Both the position numbers and the translations under genes were made by a program. Positions 49,757 to 60,145 of a DNA stretch of 64,000 nucleotides are shown here, piece after piece (the stretch's first letter is position 1; the number at the start of each line of letters is the position of its first letter). The notes under the pieces are model-generated. The model saw only the letters and a list, made by a program, of their open reading frames with translations. It did not search any database and had not been told where the DNA came from. The stretch is from Saccharopolyspora rhizosphaerae (GTDB lineage Bacteria; Actinomycetota; Actinomycetes; Mycobacteriales; Pseudonocardiaceae). The stretch is taken from contig NZ_RSAA01000007.1 in assembly GCF_003931915.1 (NCBI RefSeq), positions 186,001-250,000 of the forward strand. The letters run 5' to 3'.

Positions 49757-50779
49757 TCAGCGCGCTGGGGGCTCGTAGTTCTCGATGCGGCGCAACAGGT
49801 TCCGGATCCGCACGCCGTGCAGCGGCGAGAGGGCGTAGCCGGGGTAGCTGGCGAACCAGCTGGCGCTGCCGAGGCTCACCGCGTCGGCTCCGGCCCAGTA
49901 GTACTCGCGGCAGTCGTCGAAGGTGCGGATGCCGCCGGTGGCGATGATCGGCAGCGTCACGTCGGCGTCGCGCAGCTCCTTGACCACGCGCAGCCCGATC
50001 GGCTTGATCGCGCGGCCGGAAAGACCGCCGAAGCCGTTCTTCAGCAGCGGGGTGCCGGTCTCCGGGTCGAGCCGCAGGCCCTTGACGGTGTTGATCGCGG
50101 TCAGCGCGGACACCCCGTGCTTGGCGGCGAGCCGGGCGTGCGCGACGTAGTCGTAGTCGGGCGAGAGCTTGAGGATCACCGGGTGGTTGCTGCGCGGCAC
50201 GGCCTCGGCCAGCACGCCCTCGATGATCTGGTTGAAGTCGAAGTTGACGTTGTGGCAGGAGACGTTGAACTCCAGCGCGGCGATCTCGCCCGCCGGCACC
50301 GCGGCGTTGACCTTGTCGACCAGCGTCACGAACTCCTCGGCGGAGAAGCCGCCGATGGACATGATCGTGTTCTGCTCGCGGGTGCGCGGGTAGTAGTCGC
50401 GCAGGTAGGCGTCGATGCCGACGTTGCACCAGCCGAAGGCGTTGAGCCATCCGCCGTCGACCTGCCGGAGCGCCTGCCCGTAGCGCTTGAGCAGCCCGGG
50501 CAGCTCGCGCAGCTGCCAGTCGTCCTTGGTGGTGAAGTGCCCTTCGCGCGGCTCGACGGTGACCGTGCGGGTGGTGATGGCGCCGAAGCGCTCCAGCGGC
50601 ACGAAGTTCGAGATCGGGCTCATGCCGTAGGCCATGACCTTGGCGTTGGAGACGCCGTAGCCGAGCAGGCTCGAGGAGGTGACCAGGCGGTTGCGGAGCC
50701 GGACATCACCGAGCCGCACACCGCGTTCGGCGCTCTCGTCCCGCACCAGATGAAGGTTGCGCTCCTGGGCCACGCTCAC
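49757..50779 (-). CDS. Dihydroorotate dehydrogenase-like flavoprotein (class 1 type)
   Basis: 340 residues, FMN TIM-barrel. NVSCHNVNF carries Cys175, the catalytic base position of class 1 enzymes (class 2 use Ser); other blocks are AINTVKG, GGLSGRAIKPIGLRVVKEL and IATGGIRTFDDCREYYWAGADAVSLGS. GTG 50779 is chosen with AGGAGG 4-6 nt upstream. Actinobacteria usually make UMP with a class 2 PyrD elsewhere, so this may be a paralog with another substrate. Grouped with the GH172 gene and divergent from DeoR/MFS. Confidence 0.75.
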   Translation of the reverse strand: MSVAQERNLHLVRDESAERGVRLGDVRLRNRLVTSSSLLGYGVSNAKVMAYGMSPISNFVPLERFGAITTRTVTVEPREGHFTTKDDWQLRELPGLLKRYGQALRQVDGGWLNAFGWCNVGIDAYLRDYYPRTREQNTIMSIGGFSAEEFVTLVDKVNAAVPAGEIAALEFNVSCHNVNFDFNQIIEGVLAEAVPRSNHPVILKLSPDYDYVAHARLAAKHGVSALTAINTVKGLRLDPETGTPLLKNGFGGLSGRAIKPIGLRVVKELRDADVTLPIIATGGIRTFDDCREYYWAGADAVSLGSASWFASYPGYALSPLHGVRIRNLLRRIENYEPPAR

Positions 50780-50821
50780 GTTCTCCTCCTACCGACGACC
50801 ACCGCCATTGTCCCCCACGGC

Positions 50822-50848
50822 GTGCGATCCCCCCATGCGGGTTCGCAC
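50822..50848. promoter_or_regulatory. Possible operator in the DHOD/DeoR divergent region
   Basis: GTGCGA (50822-50827) and TCGCAC (50843-50848) form a 6-bp dyad with a 15-nt spacer in the 123-bp gap between the divergent DHOD-like and deoR genes. DeoR regulators usually control adjacent divergent genes. Confidence 0.3.
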
Positions 50849-50902
50849 ACACCTCCCCCGGGAGGATTGCGTTCCGCACATGATTCCTGTTCGATAGCAC
50901 AC

Positions 50903-51658
50903 GTGGAGAGTTCAGAACGGCGCCAAACCATCATCGAGCGGCTCCGCCGGGTCGAACGCGTGACCGTCGCCGAACTGGCGGCGTCGACCGGCTGCTCGGA
51001 GATGACCATCCGCCGCGACCTCGACCAACTCGCCGAGGAGGGCGTGCTGCGGCGGGTGCGCGGTGGCGCGGTGAGCTTCCTGCGCGGGCACTCGGCGCCC
51101 TTCCCGCTGCGCGAGCGCGACGCGGCGGACGTCAAGCGCCGGTTGGCCGCCGAGGTGGAGACCCTGATCACCGACGGTGAGTCGGTCATCCTCGACAGCG
51201 GTTCCACCACTTTGGAGGTGGCACGCCTGCTGGCCGCTCGCCGGGTGACCGCGATCCCGCTGGACATGCACTCGGCGAACGCGCTGAGCAACGCGCCCGA
51301 GGTCGACCTGCTGCTGCCGGGCGGCCGCGCGAAACCGGGCGAGCTGTCGTTCATCGGCCACCTGACCGAGAACTCGCTGCGCGCGCTGCGCGTCGACACC
51401 ACCGTGCTCGGGGTGTGCGGCCTGTCGGCCGAGCGCGGGTTGACCGCCCACGACCTGGAGGAGGTCCCGATCAAGAACGCCGCCACCCAGGCTGCGCAGC
51501 GCGTCATCGCGGTCTGCCACGGCGCCAAGTTCGCCCGCACCGGGCTGGGTTTCGTGTGCCCGGCCACCGACCTGGACGTGGTCGTCACCGACCGCAGCGC
51601 CCCCGCCGAGATGCTCGCCGAGCTGAAGGCGGAGGGAGTGGAGGTCCGCCTTGTCTGA
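50903..51658 (+). CDS. DeoR/GlpR family transcriptional regulator
   Basis: 251 residues: N-terminal HTH (RRQTIIERLRRVERVTVAELAASTGCSEMTIRRDLDQLAEEGVLRRVRGGAV) and a C-terminal sugar-phosphate sensor domain (SVILDSGSTTLEVARLLA, CGLSAERGLTAHDLEEVPIKNAA). GTG 50903 is the start matching the family. Overlaps the MFS gene by 8 nt and faces the DHOD-like/GH172 pair. The ligand is probably a phosphorylated sugar. Confidence 0.88.
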   Translation: MESSERRQTIIERLRRVERVTVAELAASTGCSEMTIRRDLDQLAEEGVLRRVRGGAVSFLRGHSAPFPLRERDAADVKRRLAAEVETLITDGESVILDSGSTTLEVARLLAARRVTAIPLDMHSANALSNAPEVDLLLPGGRAKPGELSFIGHLTENSLRALRVDTTVLGVCGLSAERGLTAHDLEEVPIKNAATQAAQRVIAVCHGAKFARTGLGFVCPATDLDVVVTDRSAPAEMLAELKAEGVEVRLV

Positions 51659-52817
51659 CACCCTCTGCGCTCCTCCGGATTCCGCTCGCCGCGCCCGGTG
51701 GGGCGTGATCGGCTACTTCGTCGCAACGGGTGCAGCCCTGGGGACCTGGACCGCCCGGATCCCGGCGGTCAAGCAGGACCTGGGGCTCGACGACGGCCAG
51801 ATGACGCTGGCGCTGTTCGCGATCGCCGTGGGGTCGGTGCTGGCGATGCAGGGCGTCGGGCACGTGATCGACCGCTTCGGCAGCGCCCGGGTGCTCGGTC
51901 CCACCGGGCTGGCGATGGCCGCGAGCCTGCTGGTCCCGGGCTTCGGGGGGTCGCTGCCGGTGCTGCTGGCGGGACTCGTGCTGTTCGGCGCCGGGCACGG
52001 CGTGGTCGACGTGGCGATGAACGCGCACTCGATGCAGGTGCAGCGCCACTACTCGCGGCCGATCGTGATCACCTTCCACGCCCTGTTCAGCGTGGGCGGC
52101 CTGATCGGCTCGGGCGTCGGCGCGGTCGCCGCGCAGCTCGGGGCGCCGGTGTCGCTGCACTTCGCGTTGGCGGCCGGCAGCCTCGCGCTGCTCGTGGAGG
52201 TCTCCCGCAGGCGGCTGCTGCCCGCCGAGCCGCGGGTCGTGCCCGAGCGCAGCCGGGCGCGCGGGATGTCGCCTGCGATCCTGCTGCTCGGCGTGCTGGC
52301 GTTCAGCTGCTCGTTGGGTGAGGGGTCGATGGCCGACTGGTCCCCGCTGTACCTGCACGACGAGCTGCGGACCAGCCCGGCGATCGCGGCGATCGGCTAC
52401 GCGGTGTTCTCGACGATGATGGCCGTCTGCCGCTTCCTCGGGGACCACCTGGTCGCCCGCTTCGGGCCGGTGTCCCTGGTCCGCTCCTGCGGTCTGATCG
52501 CGGGCACCGGCATGGGCGCGGGCCTGCTCGTCCACCACCCGGTCGCGGCGATCATCGGCTTCGCCCTGTTCGGCATCGGTTTGTCCTGCATCATCCCGCA
52601 GGTCTTCAGCGCGGCCGGCACCCGCGATCCGGCCCGAGCGGGCCGCGACCTGGCCCAGGTCAGCACGCTCGGCTACGGCGGCCTCCTCGCCGGCCCGGTG
52701 GTCATCGGCCTCATCACGCAGTGGACGAGCCTCACCGCCGCCCTCCTGGTCCCGGCGGCGCTGGCCCTGGTGGTGGCCGCAGCGGCACCGGTCGTCCGAC
52801 CCCGGCCTGCCGGGTGA
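51651..52817 (+). CDS. Major facilitator superfamily transporter
   Basis: 388 residues with about 12 membrane helices; the loop VIDRFGSARVLGPTGLAMA resembles the cytoplasmic loop signature. Start is TTG 51651, overlapping the end of deoR by 8 nt, with GGAGG upstream. Closely linked to a DeoR regulator, so it is likely to import or export the sugar or nucleoside-like ligand sensed by it. Substrate unknown. Confidence 0.85.
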   Translation: MSDTLCAPPDSARRARWGVIGYFVATGAALGTWTARIPAVKQDLGLDDGQMTLALFAIAVGSVLAMQGVGHVIDRFGSARVLGPTGLAMAASLLVPGFGGSLPVLLAGLVLFGAGHGVVDVAMNAHSMQVQRHYSRPIVITFHALFSVGGLIGSGVGAVAAQLGAPVSLHFALAAGSLALLVEVSRRRLLPAEPRVVPERSRARGMSPAILLLGVLAFSCSLGEGSMADWSPLYLHDELRTSPAIAAIGYAVFSTMMAVCRFLGDHLVARFGPVSLVRSCGLIAGTGMGAGLLVHHPVAAIIGFALFGIGLSCIIPQVFSAAGTRDPARAGRDLAQVSTLGYGGLLAGPVVIGLITQWTSLTAALLVPAALALVVAAAAPVVRPRPAG

Positions 52818-52832
52818 GCCCAGGCCGGGGTC
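52798..52832 (+). terminator. Terminator overlapping the MFS stop codon
   Basis: 12-bp arms GACCCCGGCCTG (52798-52809) and CAGGCCGGGGTC (52821-52832); the 11-nt loop contains the TGA. Confidence 0.7.
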
Positions 52833-52902
52833 GTCGTGCCCGGGGAGCGGTGGTGCGACCACAATGGTCGGCGCACGTTCCCGAACTTCTAGGAGCACTT
52901 CC

Positions 52903-53277
52903 GTGAGCAACGAGAAGCCCGTCGTCGAGGCCCCCACCGGTGAGCCGCCGGCGGACCTGGTGATCGAGGACCTCATCGTCGGCGACGGCGCAGAGGCCAA
53001 GGCCGGCGACAACGTGGCCGCGCACTACGTGGGCGTGTCGCACAGCACCGGCGAGGAGTTCGACTCCAGCTGGAACCGCGGCCAGCCGCTGCAGCTCCAG
53101 CTCGGGGCCGGCATGGTCATCGAGGGCTGGGACCGGGGCCTCCAGGGCATGAAGGTCGGCGGCCGCCGTCGCCTGTCCATCCCGCCGCACATGGGCTACG
53201 GCCCCCGCGGTGTCCCCGGCGTCATCGCCCCCAACGAGACCCTGGTCTTCGTCTGCGACCTCGTCTCCGCAGGCTGA
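52903..53277 (+). CDS. FKBP-type peptidyl-prolyl cis-trans isomerase
   Basis: 124 residues, a single FKBP domain in the cytoplasm. Hallmarks: VAAHYVGVSHSTGEEFDSSWNRGQP, GMVIEGWDRGLQGMKVGGRRRLSIPPHMGYG and the C-terminal ETLVFVCDLV. GTG 52903 has AGGAG 7 nt upstream; the upstream GTG would add 13 residues without similarity. The gene catalyses proline isomerisation in folding. Confidence 0.93.
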   Translation: MSNEKPVVEAPTGEPPADLVIEDLIVGDGAEAKAGDNVAAHYVGVSHSTGEEFDSSWNRGQPLQLQLGAGMVIEGWDRGLQGMKVGGRRRLSIPPHMGYGPRGVPGVIAPNETLVFVCDLVSAG

Positions 53278-53705
53278 GACCAACGACACGGGAACCCCGG
53301 TGATCGGGTGCCCGATCACCGGGGTTCCCGTGTCCTGGTCACCGCGTTCGCCGGGTGCCCGATCACCGGGGCGACTCAGCGCCCGGTCACAGCGGTGATC
53401 GGGTCCTCCACGAGCGGCTGGGTCACGGGACCGGTCCTCGGTGCGAGAACCCCGGTGTCCCACGCGGGCACCGGGGTTCTTCGTCGTTCCACGGCCTGGG
53501 ACACGCGGAGTCGGCGCCACGCGATTTCGTCTCCCCAGGCTGAGGCCCCACGACCCGGGTCGCCCCGAGCACTCGCGAGGTTCAGGCTCCGGCACAGGAC
53601 CGCCGTAGCCGGGTCCGGGGGAAGCGGTGATCGGGCCGGGGCCGAGGTGACGAACCCCGGTGGCCGCGAGCGCGGTCACCGGGGTTCGTCGTCGTCCGGG
53701 GGTGG
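53278..53705. repeat. Gene-free array of four long hairpins (R3)
   Basis: 428 bp without a gene between the converging FKBP and PH-protein genes. Hairpins: perfect 24-bp arms 53285-53308 / 53311-53334 (arm GACACGGGAACCCCGGTGAT...); CCCGATCACCG 53358-53368 / CGGTGATCGGG 53393-53403; AGAACCCCGGTG 53446-53457 / CACCGGGGTTCT 53469-53480; GACGAACCCCGGTG 53649-53662 / CACCGGGGTTCGTC 53677-53690. All use an ACCCCGGTG or CCCGATCACC unit. The first is just after the FKBP stop and the last just beyond the PH-protein stop, so termination of both is expected. Confidence 0.75.
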
Positions 53706-54143
53706 TCAGGCGTCGATCGTGCGGCGGAGTTCGCGCAGCGCTCGCATGGCGGCGACGGCGTGCTCGCCGTCGGTGGCCTGGATCGCCATGATCGGGATGT
53801 ACTCGTCCTCCGGCAGCTCCACGCGCGCCCACGGCGCGCCGTCGGGGAACGTGATGCCCTGCACCAGCTCCCACTCGACGTGCTGAGAACCGATGATGTT
53901 GCGGACGTCCAGCCCGTTCGCGTCCGCGCGCAGCCGCGGCCTGGTCAGCAGCAGCACGCCGGCGGCCAGCAGCACGCCCAGCAGGCCCATCGCGACCTGG
54001 TCGGACACGCTGAACACCGCTCCCGTCGGGGTGTCCCGCAGCAGCGTTCCGACCACTGCGAACACCACGACCAGCACGCCGGCGATCGGGAACGCGACCC
54101 GCCGCACCTTGCGCGGGCGCACCTGGACGACCTCGGCGCTCAC
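53706..54143 (-). CDS. PH-domain membrane protein
   Basis: 145 residues. Two hydrophobic segments (VAFPIAGVLVVVFAVVGTLL and VAMGLLGVLLAAGVLLLTRP) are followed by a bacterial PH-like domain (RADANGLDVRNIIGSQHVEWELVQGITFPDG...). GTG 54143 overlaps the ribH stop (GTGA). Equivalent to Rv1417, which also follows ribH. Function unknown; conservation beside ribH argues for a linked role or simple operon hitchhiking. Confidence 0.82.
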   Translation of the reverse strand: MSAEVVQVRPRKVRRVAFPIAGVLVVVFAVVGTLLRDTPTGAVFSVSDQVAMGLLGVLLAAGVLLLTRPRLRADANGLDVRNIIGSQHVEWELVQGITFPDGAPWARVELPEDEYIPIMAIQATDGEHAVAAMRALRELRRTIDA

Positions 54144-54640
54144 CGGAACCCCCTCTCGCCGTCCCCGCCGCCGCGCAGGTCCTGCAGCACCAGCGCGGTC
54201 TCCAGCGCCGCGGCGGTGGCCTCGAAGCCCTTGTCCTCGACCGAGTCGACGAACCCGGCGCGCGCCTCGGCCTGCTCCAGCGTGTCGCAGGTCAGGACGC
54301 CGTTGCCGACGGCCGTGGACTCGTCCAGCGACACCCGGGTCAGGCCCTGGGTCACCGAGTCGCACACGTACTCGAAGTGCGGGGTGCCGCCGCGGATGAC
54401 CACGCCCAGTGCCACCACCGCGTCGTGCGAGTGCGCCAGCTGCTGGCACACCACCGGCAGCTCGACCGAGCCCGGCACCCGGACCACGGTCGGCTCGGCG
54501 ATGCCCGCCTCCTTGGCCGCCTCGACCGCGCGGTCGAGCATCTGGTCCACCAGCCCCTCGTGCCAGCGGATCGCCGCGATCCCCAGCTTCAGCTCACCGG
54601 CCTGCGGCACGCTGACCCGCGGCCGCCCTTCCCCACTCAT
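54140..54640 (-). CDS. ribH: 6,7-dimethyl-8-ribityllumazine synthase
   Basis: 166 residues. Condenses the RibB product with the pyrimidine to form lumazine. Motifs: IRWHEGLVDQMLDRAVEAAKEAG, VPGSVELPVVCQQLAHS, ALGVVIRGGTPHFEYVCDSVTQGL. ATG 54640 has a purine-rich GGAAGGG upstream. 147 bp after ribBA, overlapping the PH gene. Confidence 0.95.
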   Translation of the reverse strand: MSGEGRPRVSVPQAGELKLGIAAIRWHEGLVDQMLDRAVEAAKEAGIAEPTVVRVPGSVELPVVCQQLAHSHDAVVALGVVIRGGTPHFEYVCDSVTQGLTRVSLDESTAVGNGVLTCDTLEQAEARAGFVDSVEDKGFEATAAALETALVLQDLRGGGDGERGFR

Positions 54641-54787
54641 GGCCCTTCCGCCTCTCCCTGTTCCGCCTCTCCGCGCCTCCAGTGGTGGCGTCCTCGGCCG
54701 GCCTCGTGATCGGAGGTCTGCCGTGGCCGAGTCGCGTCACGGTCCCCTGGGACGCGGTTGTCGAGGGCTCTACGCTGCTTCGGCGCC

Positions 54788-56082
<1,295 letters not shown>

Positions 56083-56086
<4 letters not shown>

Positions 56087-56742
56087 CGCGCCTCCCTGCT
56101 GCCGCCATTGTCCCCCGTCACCGCGGGTGCACCAGCGTCCTGCGCGGCCAGCTGAGCCGCGGAGAGCCGCTCCAGGTGCTTGGCCAGCACATCCACTTCG
56201 ATGTTCACTTCGTCACCTGCGGCGCGTCGGCCGAGGGTGGTCAGCTCCAGCGTGGTCGGGATCAACGCGACGGAGAACCGCGCGGGCTCGCCGTCGACGA
56301 CGCCGGTGACGGTCAGGGAGACCCCGTCGACCGTGATCGACCCCTTCTCCACCAGGTAGCGCGCGAGCCGGCCGGGCAGCTCGAACGAAGTCAGGCCGGC
56401 GGCCTCGTCGGTGCCGCGCAGCACCGCGGTGCCGTCCACGTGCCCCTGCACGATGTGGCCGCCCAAGCGCTCGCCCAGCGCCATGGCCCGCTCCAGGTTG
56501 ACGCGCTCACCCGTGGCGACGTGCTTCAGGGAGGAGCGGCGCAGCGTCTCGGAGACCACGTCGACGGTGAACCGGCCGTCCTCGGTGGTGACCACCGTCA
56601 GGCACACGCCGTTGACCGCGATCGAGTCGCCGTGCTTGGCGTCCTGGGTGACCACCGGACCGTGGATGGTCAACCGCGAGCCGTCCTCGATCGGTTCCAC
56701 GGACTCGATGGTGCCGAGTTCCTCGACGATCCCGGTGAACAC
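56083..56742 (-). CDS. ribE: Riboflavin synthase, alpha chain
   Basis: 219 residues with two lumazine-binding repeats; begins FTGIVEELG after the start, and each repeat has a [17 protein letters not shown] block ([27 protein letters not shown]). GTG 56742 is chosen with AGGAGG 6 nt upstream and the family start. Converts two lumazines to riboflavin. Followed by ribBA in overlap. Confidence 0.94.
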
Positions 56743-56788
56743 TGCTGCCTCCTGCCTGCCCTGCGAGCACCGCTCGCCGCCCCGGACC

Positions 56789-57808
56789 TCAGTCCTGCGG
56801 GACCGCGCTGATGCGGACGTCCGGGCCACTCATCGTCGTCTCTTCGATCCGCAACCGCCATGCCTGCGAGATGCTTCCCACGCCCGCATCTCCCAGCGCC
56901 GCCGGCCCCGATCCCAGCAGTGCCGGGGCGATGTAGGCCAGCACCCGGTCGACCAGGCGTGCCCGCCAGAAGGCCCCGGCCAGGGTGGGCCCGCCTTCCA
57001 GCAGCACGTCGACCACGCCGCGCCGGGCGAGCTCGGCCAGGGCCGCCGCGGGATCACCGCCCGGCAGCCGGAGGGTCTCGGCGGTGTCGTCGAGCACCCG
57101 TGCCTGCGGTGGCAGCTCGCGGTCGCCGATGACCACCCGCAGCGGTTGCCGGTCCACCAGGTTCCCGCCCGGGTCGCGGGCGGTCAGCTGCGCGTCGTCG
57201 CTGAGGATCGTGCCGGTGCCCGCGATGATCGCGTCCACCGCGGCGCGCACCTGGTGCACCTCGGCGCGGGACTCGGCGGAGCTGATCCACTTGCTGGTGC
57301 CGTCCGCAGCCGCCGAACGTCCGTCCAGTGTGGCCGCGTACTTCCAGGTCACGTGGGGACGTCCGGTGTGGACGAAGTGCAACCACGCCCGCAGCGGGCC
57401 TTTCGCGACCTCGTCGGCGAGAAGACCACTGTGGACGTCCACTCCGGCAGCCCGCAGCAGGTCGGCTCCACCGGAGGCCGACGGGTTCGGGTCGGAGACG
57501 GCGTGCACGACCCGGCTCACCCCGGCGTCTCGCAGCGCGACGGCGCACGGCGGGGTGCGCCCGGTGTGCGCGCAGGGCTCCAGGGTGACCACGGCCGTGC
57601 CTCCGGCTGCGCGCTCCCCGGCCTCCCGCAGGGCGTTGACCTCGGCGTGCCCGCCACCCGGCGGGCTGGTGGCACCCCTCCCGACGACCTGCCCGAGGGG
57701 GTCGAGGAGCACGCAGCCGACCGGCGGGTTCGGGCTGGTGGTGCCGCGAACCCGCTCGCTGGCCGAGATCGCGGCGCGCATCGCCCGCTCTTCGACCTCA
57801 GGGGTCAT
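56789..57808 (-). CDS. ribD: Bifunctional deaminase/reductase RibD
   Basis: 339 residues. The N-terminal deaminase domain has the zinc site GGGHAEVNAL and PCAHTGRTPPC; the C-terminal reductase domain begins with RPHVTWKYAATLDGRSAAADGTSKWI and ends with EGGPTLAGAFW. Second and third steps of riboflavin synthesis. 34 bp after rpe, so no FMN-riboswitch leader fits between. Confidence 0.94.
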   Translation of the reverse strand: MTPEVEERAMRAAISASERVRGTTSPNPPVGCVLLDPLGQVVGRGATSPPGGGHAEVNALREAGERAAGGTAVVTLEPCAHTGRTPPCAVALRDAGVSRVVHAVSDPNPSASGGADLLRAAGVDVHSGLLADEVAKGPLRAWLHFVHTGRPHVTWKYAATLDGRSAAADGTSKWISSAESRAEVHQVRAAVDAIIAGTGTILSDDAQLTARDPGGNLVDRQPLRVVIGDRELPPQARVLDDTAETLRLPGGDPAAALAELARRGVVDVLLEGGPTLAGAFWRARLVDRVLAYIAPALLGSGPAALGDAGVGSISQAWRLRIEETTMSGPDVRISAVPQD

Positions 57809-57842
57809 GTCGTGCTCCTCGGCCGATGCGCTGCGGTGGTGA

Positions 57843-58538
57843 TCAGGCCCGGGCGCGCTCGAAGCCTGGTGCGGCCTTGGCGCGCAGGGCCTCGACGGCC
57901 TGCGCCGGGTCGTCGGCGTTGTAGACGGCCGAGCCCGCCACGAAGCAGTCGACGCCGGCCTCGGCGGCCTGCTCGATGGTCTCGGCGTTGATGCCGCCGT
58001 CGATCTCGACGAGCAGCTTCAGGTGCCCGGTGTCGACGAGGTCCCGGGCCTTGCGGGCCTTGTCCAGGACCTCGGCCATGAACTTCTGGCCGCCGAAGCC
58101 CGGCTCGACCGACATCACCAGCAGCGTGTCGTAGTGCTTGAGGACCTCGACGTAGTCGTCGAAGTTCGTGCCCGGCTTGATCGCCAGACCCGCCTTGGCA
58201 CCCGCCGCGCGCAGGTCCTTGGCGAGGTTGACCGGGTTGTGCGCGGCCTCGACGTGCACGGTGACGTTGTGGGCGCCCGCCTCCGCGTAACCCGGGGCCC
58301 AACGGTCCGGGTCGTCGATCATGAGGTGGCAGTCGATCGGGATGTCGGTGGTCTTGAGGATCGACTCCACGACCGGCAGACCCAGCGTGAGGTTCGGCAC
58401 GAAGTGCGCGTCCATCACGTCGACGTGGAGCCAGTCGGCCCCCTTGCCGGGCTCCCCGCCGACGGCGGAGATCTCATCGGCGAGCCGGGCGAAATCTGCG
58501 GAGAGGATGGAAGGCGCGATCATCGGCTGGTTCGACAC
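57843..58538 (-). CDS. rpe: Ribulose-phosphate 3-epimerase
   Basis: 231 residues, TIM barrel. Motifs: [61 protein letters not shown] and LVEIDGGIN. It makes xylulose 5-P from ribulose 5-P, the latter also the RibB substrate, which fits its place ahead of the rib genes. GTG 58538 has TAAACT at -13 to -8 and no Shine-Dalgarno. Confidence 0.95.
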   Translation of the reverse strand: MSNQPMIAPSILSADFARLADEISAVGGEPGKGADWLHVDVMDAHFVPNLTLGLPVVESILKTTDIPIDCHLMIDDPDRWAPGYAEAGAHNVTVHVEAAHNPVNLAKDLRAAGAKAGLAIKPGTNFDDYVEVLKHYDTLLVMSVEPGFGGQKFMAEVLDKARKARDLVDTGHLKLLVEIDGGINAETIEQAAEAGVDCFVAGSAVYNADDPAQAVEALRAKAAPGFERARA

Positions 58539-58545
58539 ATGCGCG

Positions 58546-58551
58546 AGTTTA
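58546..58551 (-). promoter_or_regulatory. Candidate -10 element of rpe (leaderless)
   Basis: TAAACT on the minus strand at -13 to -8 from GTG 58538. It would drive rpe-ribD-ribE-ribBA-ribH. Confidence 0.45.
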
Positions 58552-58638
58552 AATCCCTCCCGGCCACGCCGACGCCACGCCCTCCTCCGAGCAGCGCGCC
58601 CCCGGGGCGGCTGCGCTCCGGGGGCACACCTTTCTCGG

Positions 58639-60024
58639 TCAAGCCCGCTGCCTGCGGTTGATCACGTAGTAGGCGATCGACAGCAGCACGAGGAAGGGCA
58701 CGCCGGCCTTCCACGCGGTGGTGAACTGCTCGGTGAACGGGGTCGTCAGCAGCACCGCCGCGACGAACAGCATCGCCAGCACCGTGGTCACCGGCGCGCC
58801 GGGCAGCTGCACCGCGGAGGGTTCGAGGCCCTGCGCGGCGCGGCGACGGCGGAACGCCAGGTGCGCGGCGAAGATCAGCACCCACACCAGCAGCGCCGCG
58901 AACAGCGCCAGGCCGACGAGCATCGGGAACGCGCTCTCCTCGGTGAACACCGCGAGCGCGGCGGCCAGCGCCAGGCCCGCCGCCGACAGCACGAGCGCCC
59001 GGCGCGGCACGCCGTTGCTGCTGACCTTGGCGAACCACCGCGGGGCGTAGCCGTCGAGCGCGAGCGAGTGCGTCATGCGCGCGGACAGGTAGAGGTTCGT
59101 GTTCATCGCCGAGAGCGCCGCGGTGAGCACCACGAAGTTCATGACCCCGGCCGCTGCGGGGATGCCGACCATGCTGAACAGGCGCACGAACGGGCTCTGC
59201 GTGATGTCGTCGGAGCCGGAGACCTCGTTCCACGGCAGGATCGAGACGACCACGAGCATGCCCATCACGTAGAACAGCGCGAGCCGCAGCACGGTGCTGC
59301 GCGCGGCGCGCGGAACGTCGCGGCCCGGGTCGCGGGACTCGGCGGCGGTCATCGAGACCGCCTCGGTGCCCAGGTAGGAGAAGGTGACCACGGTCAGCGC
59401 CAGCCACACCGCTCCGAGGCCGTTGGGCAGGAAGCCGCCGTGCTCGGTCAGCGCGCCCACGCCGGCGGGTTCGTGACCGGGCAGCCCGAAGACGATGTAG
59501 ACGACGCCGAGGACCACGAACACCACGATGGTGACGACCTTGACCATGGCGAACCAGTACTCGAACTCGCCGAAGAAGCGCACCGCGGCGAGGTTGACCG
59601 CCAGCATGACCACCGAGAAGCCGACCACCGGTACCCACAGCGGCATCTGCGGGTACCAGAACTGCAGGTAGAGCCCGGCGGCGATGACCTCGCTGCCGAT
59701 GTTGACCACCTGCGCCGCCCAGTACATCCAGCGGGAGACGAAGCCCGGCAGACCGCCGAGGTACTCGCGGATGACCGCGCCGAAGCCGCCGGCCTCCGGG
59801 TGCACGACGATCATCTCGGCCAGCGCGTAGGCCAGCGCCAGCGCGGCGAAGGCGGCCACGGCGTAGGCGATGATCACCGCGGGGCCGGCGGTCGAGATCG
59901 CCAGACCGGAGCCGAGGAACAGCCCCGTCCCGATCGCACCGCCGATGGCGATCATGCCGACCTGGCGTCCCGAGAGCGCCCGGCGCAACCCGGACCTCTG
60001 GGCCGCTGCGGTGTCCTCAACCAC
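58639..60024 (-). CDS. Amino acid permease (APC family)
   Basis: 461 residues with about 12 membrane helices. The APC signature [20 protein letters not shown] follows the short polar N-terminus and [16 protein letters not shown] is the conserved helix 6-type block. GTG 60024 has AGGAGG 7 nt upstream; the open frame beyond lacks membrane helices. Likely imports an amino acid such as aromatic or GABA-like substrates; the exact one is unknown. Confidence 0.88.
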   Translation of the reverse strand: MVEDTAAAQRSGLRRALSGRQVGMIAIGGAIGTGLFLGSGLAISTAGPAVIIAYAVAAFAALALAYALAEMIVVHPEAGGFGAVIREYLGGLPGFVSRWMYWAAQVVNIGSEVIAAGLYLQFWYPQMPLWVPVVGFSVVMLAVNLAAVRFFGEFEYWFAMVKVVTIVVFVVLGVVYIVFGLPGHEPAGVGALTEHGGFLPNGLGAVWLALTVVTFSYLGTEAVSMTAAESRDPGRDVPRAARSTVLRLALFYVMGMLVVVSILPWNEVSGSDDITQSPFVRLFSMVGIPAAAGVMNFVVLTAALSAMNTNLYLSARMTHSLALDGYAPRWFAKVSSNGVPRRALVLSAAGLALAAALAVFTEESAFPMLVGLALFAALLVWVLIFAAHLAFRRRRAAQGLEPSAVQLPGAPVTTVLAMLFVAAVLLTTPFTEQFTTAWKAGVPFLVLLSIAYYVINRRQRA

Positions 60025-60145
60025 CTGACTGCCTCCTGCTCGTCGCCGACCTGTTCGGACGTCCGAGCACCTTACGACGCGCGGCGCCGCCGGTGACCCG
60101 CAGCTGCCGAAATTCGCCTGCGCGTCCGAACCCCTGGCGGGCCGG

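Noticed and set aside
51585..53012. Minus-strand frame opposite the MFS gene
   Set aside because: Low-complexity His/Arg/Asp-rich product typical of an antisense frame; the plus strand has a clear 12-helix transporter.
57800..58640. FMN riboswitch ahead of the rib genes
   Set aside because: The rpe-ribD gap is only 34 bp and I saw no RFN-type conserved blocks upstream of rpe or in the ribBA-ribH gap.
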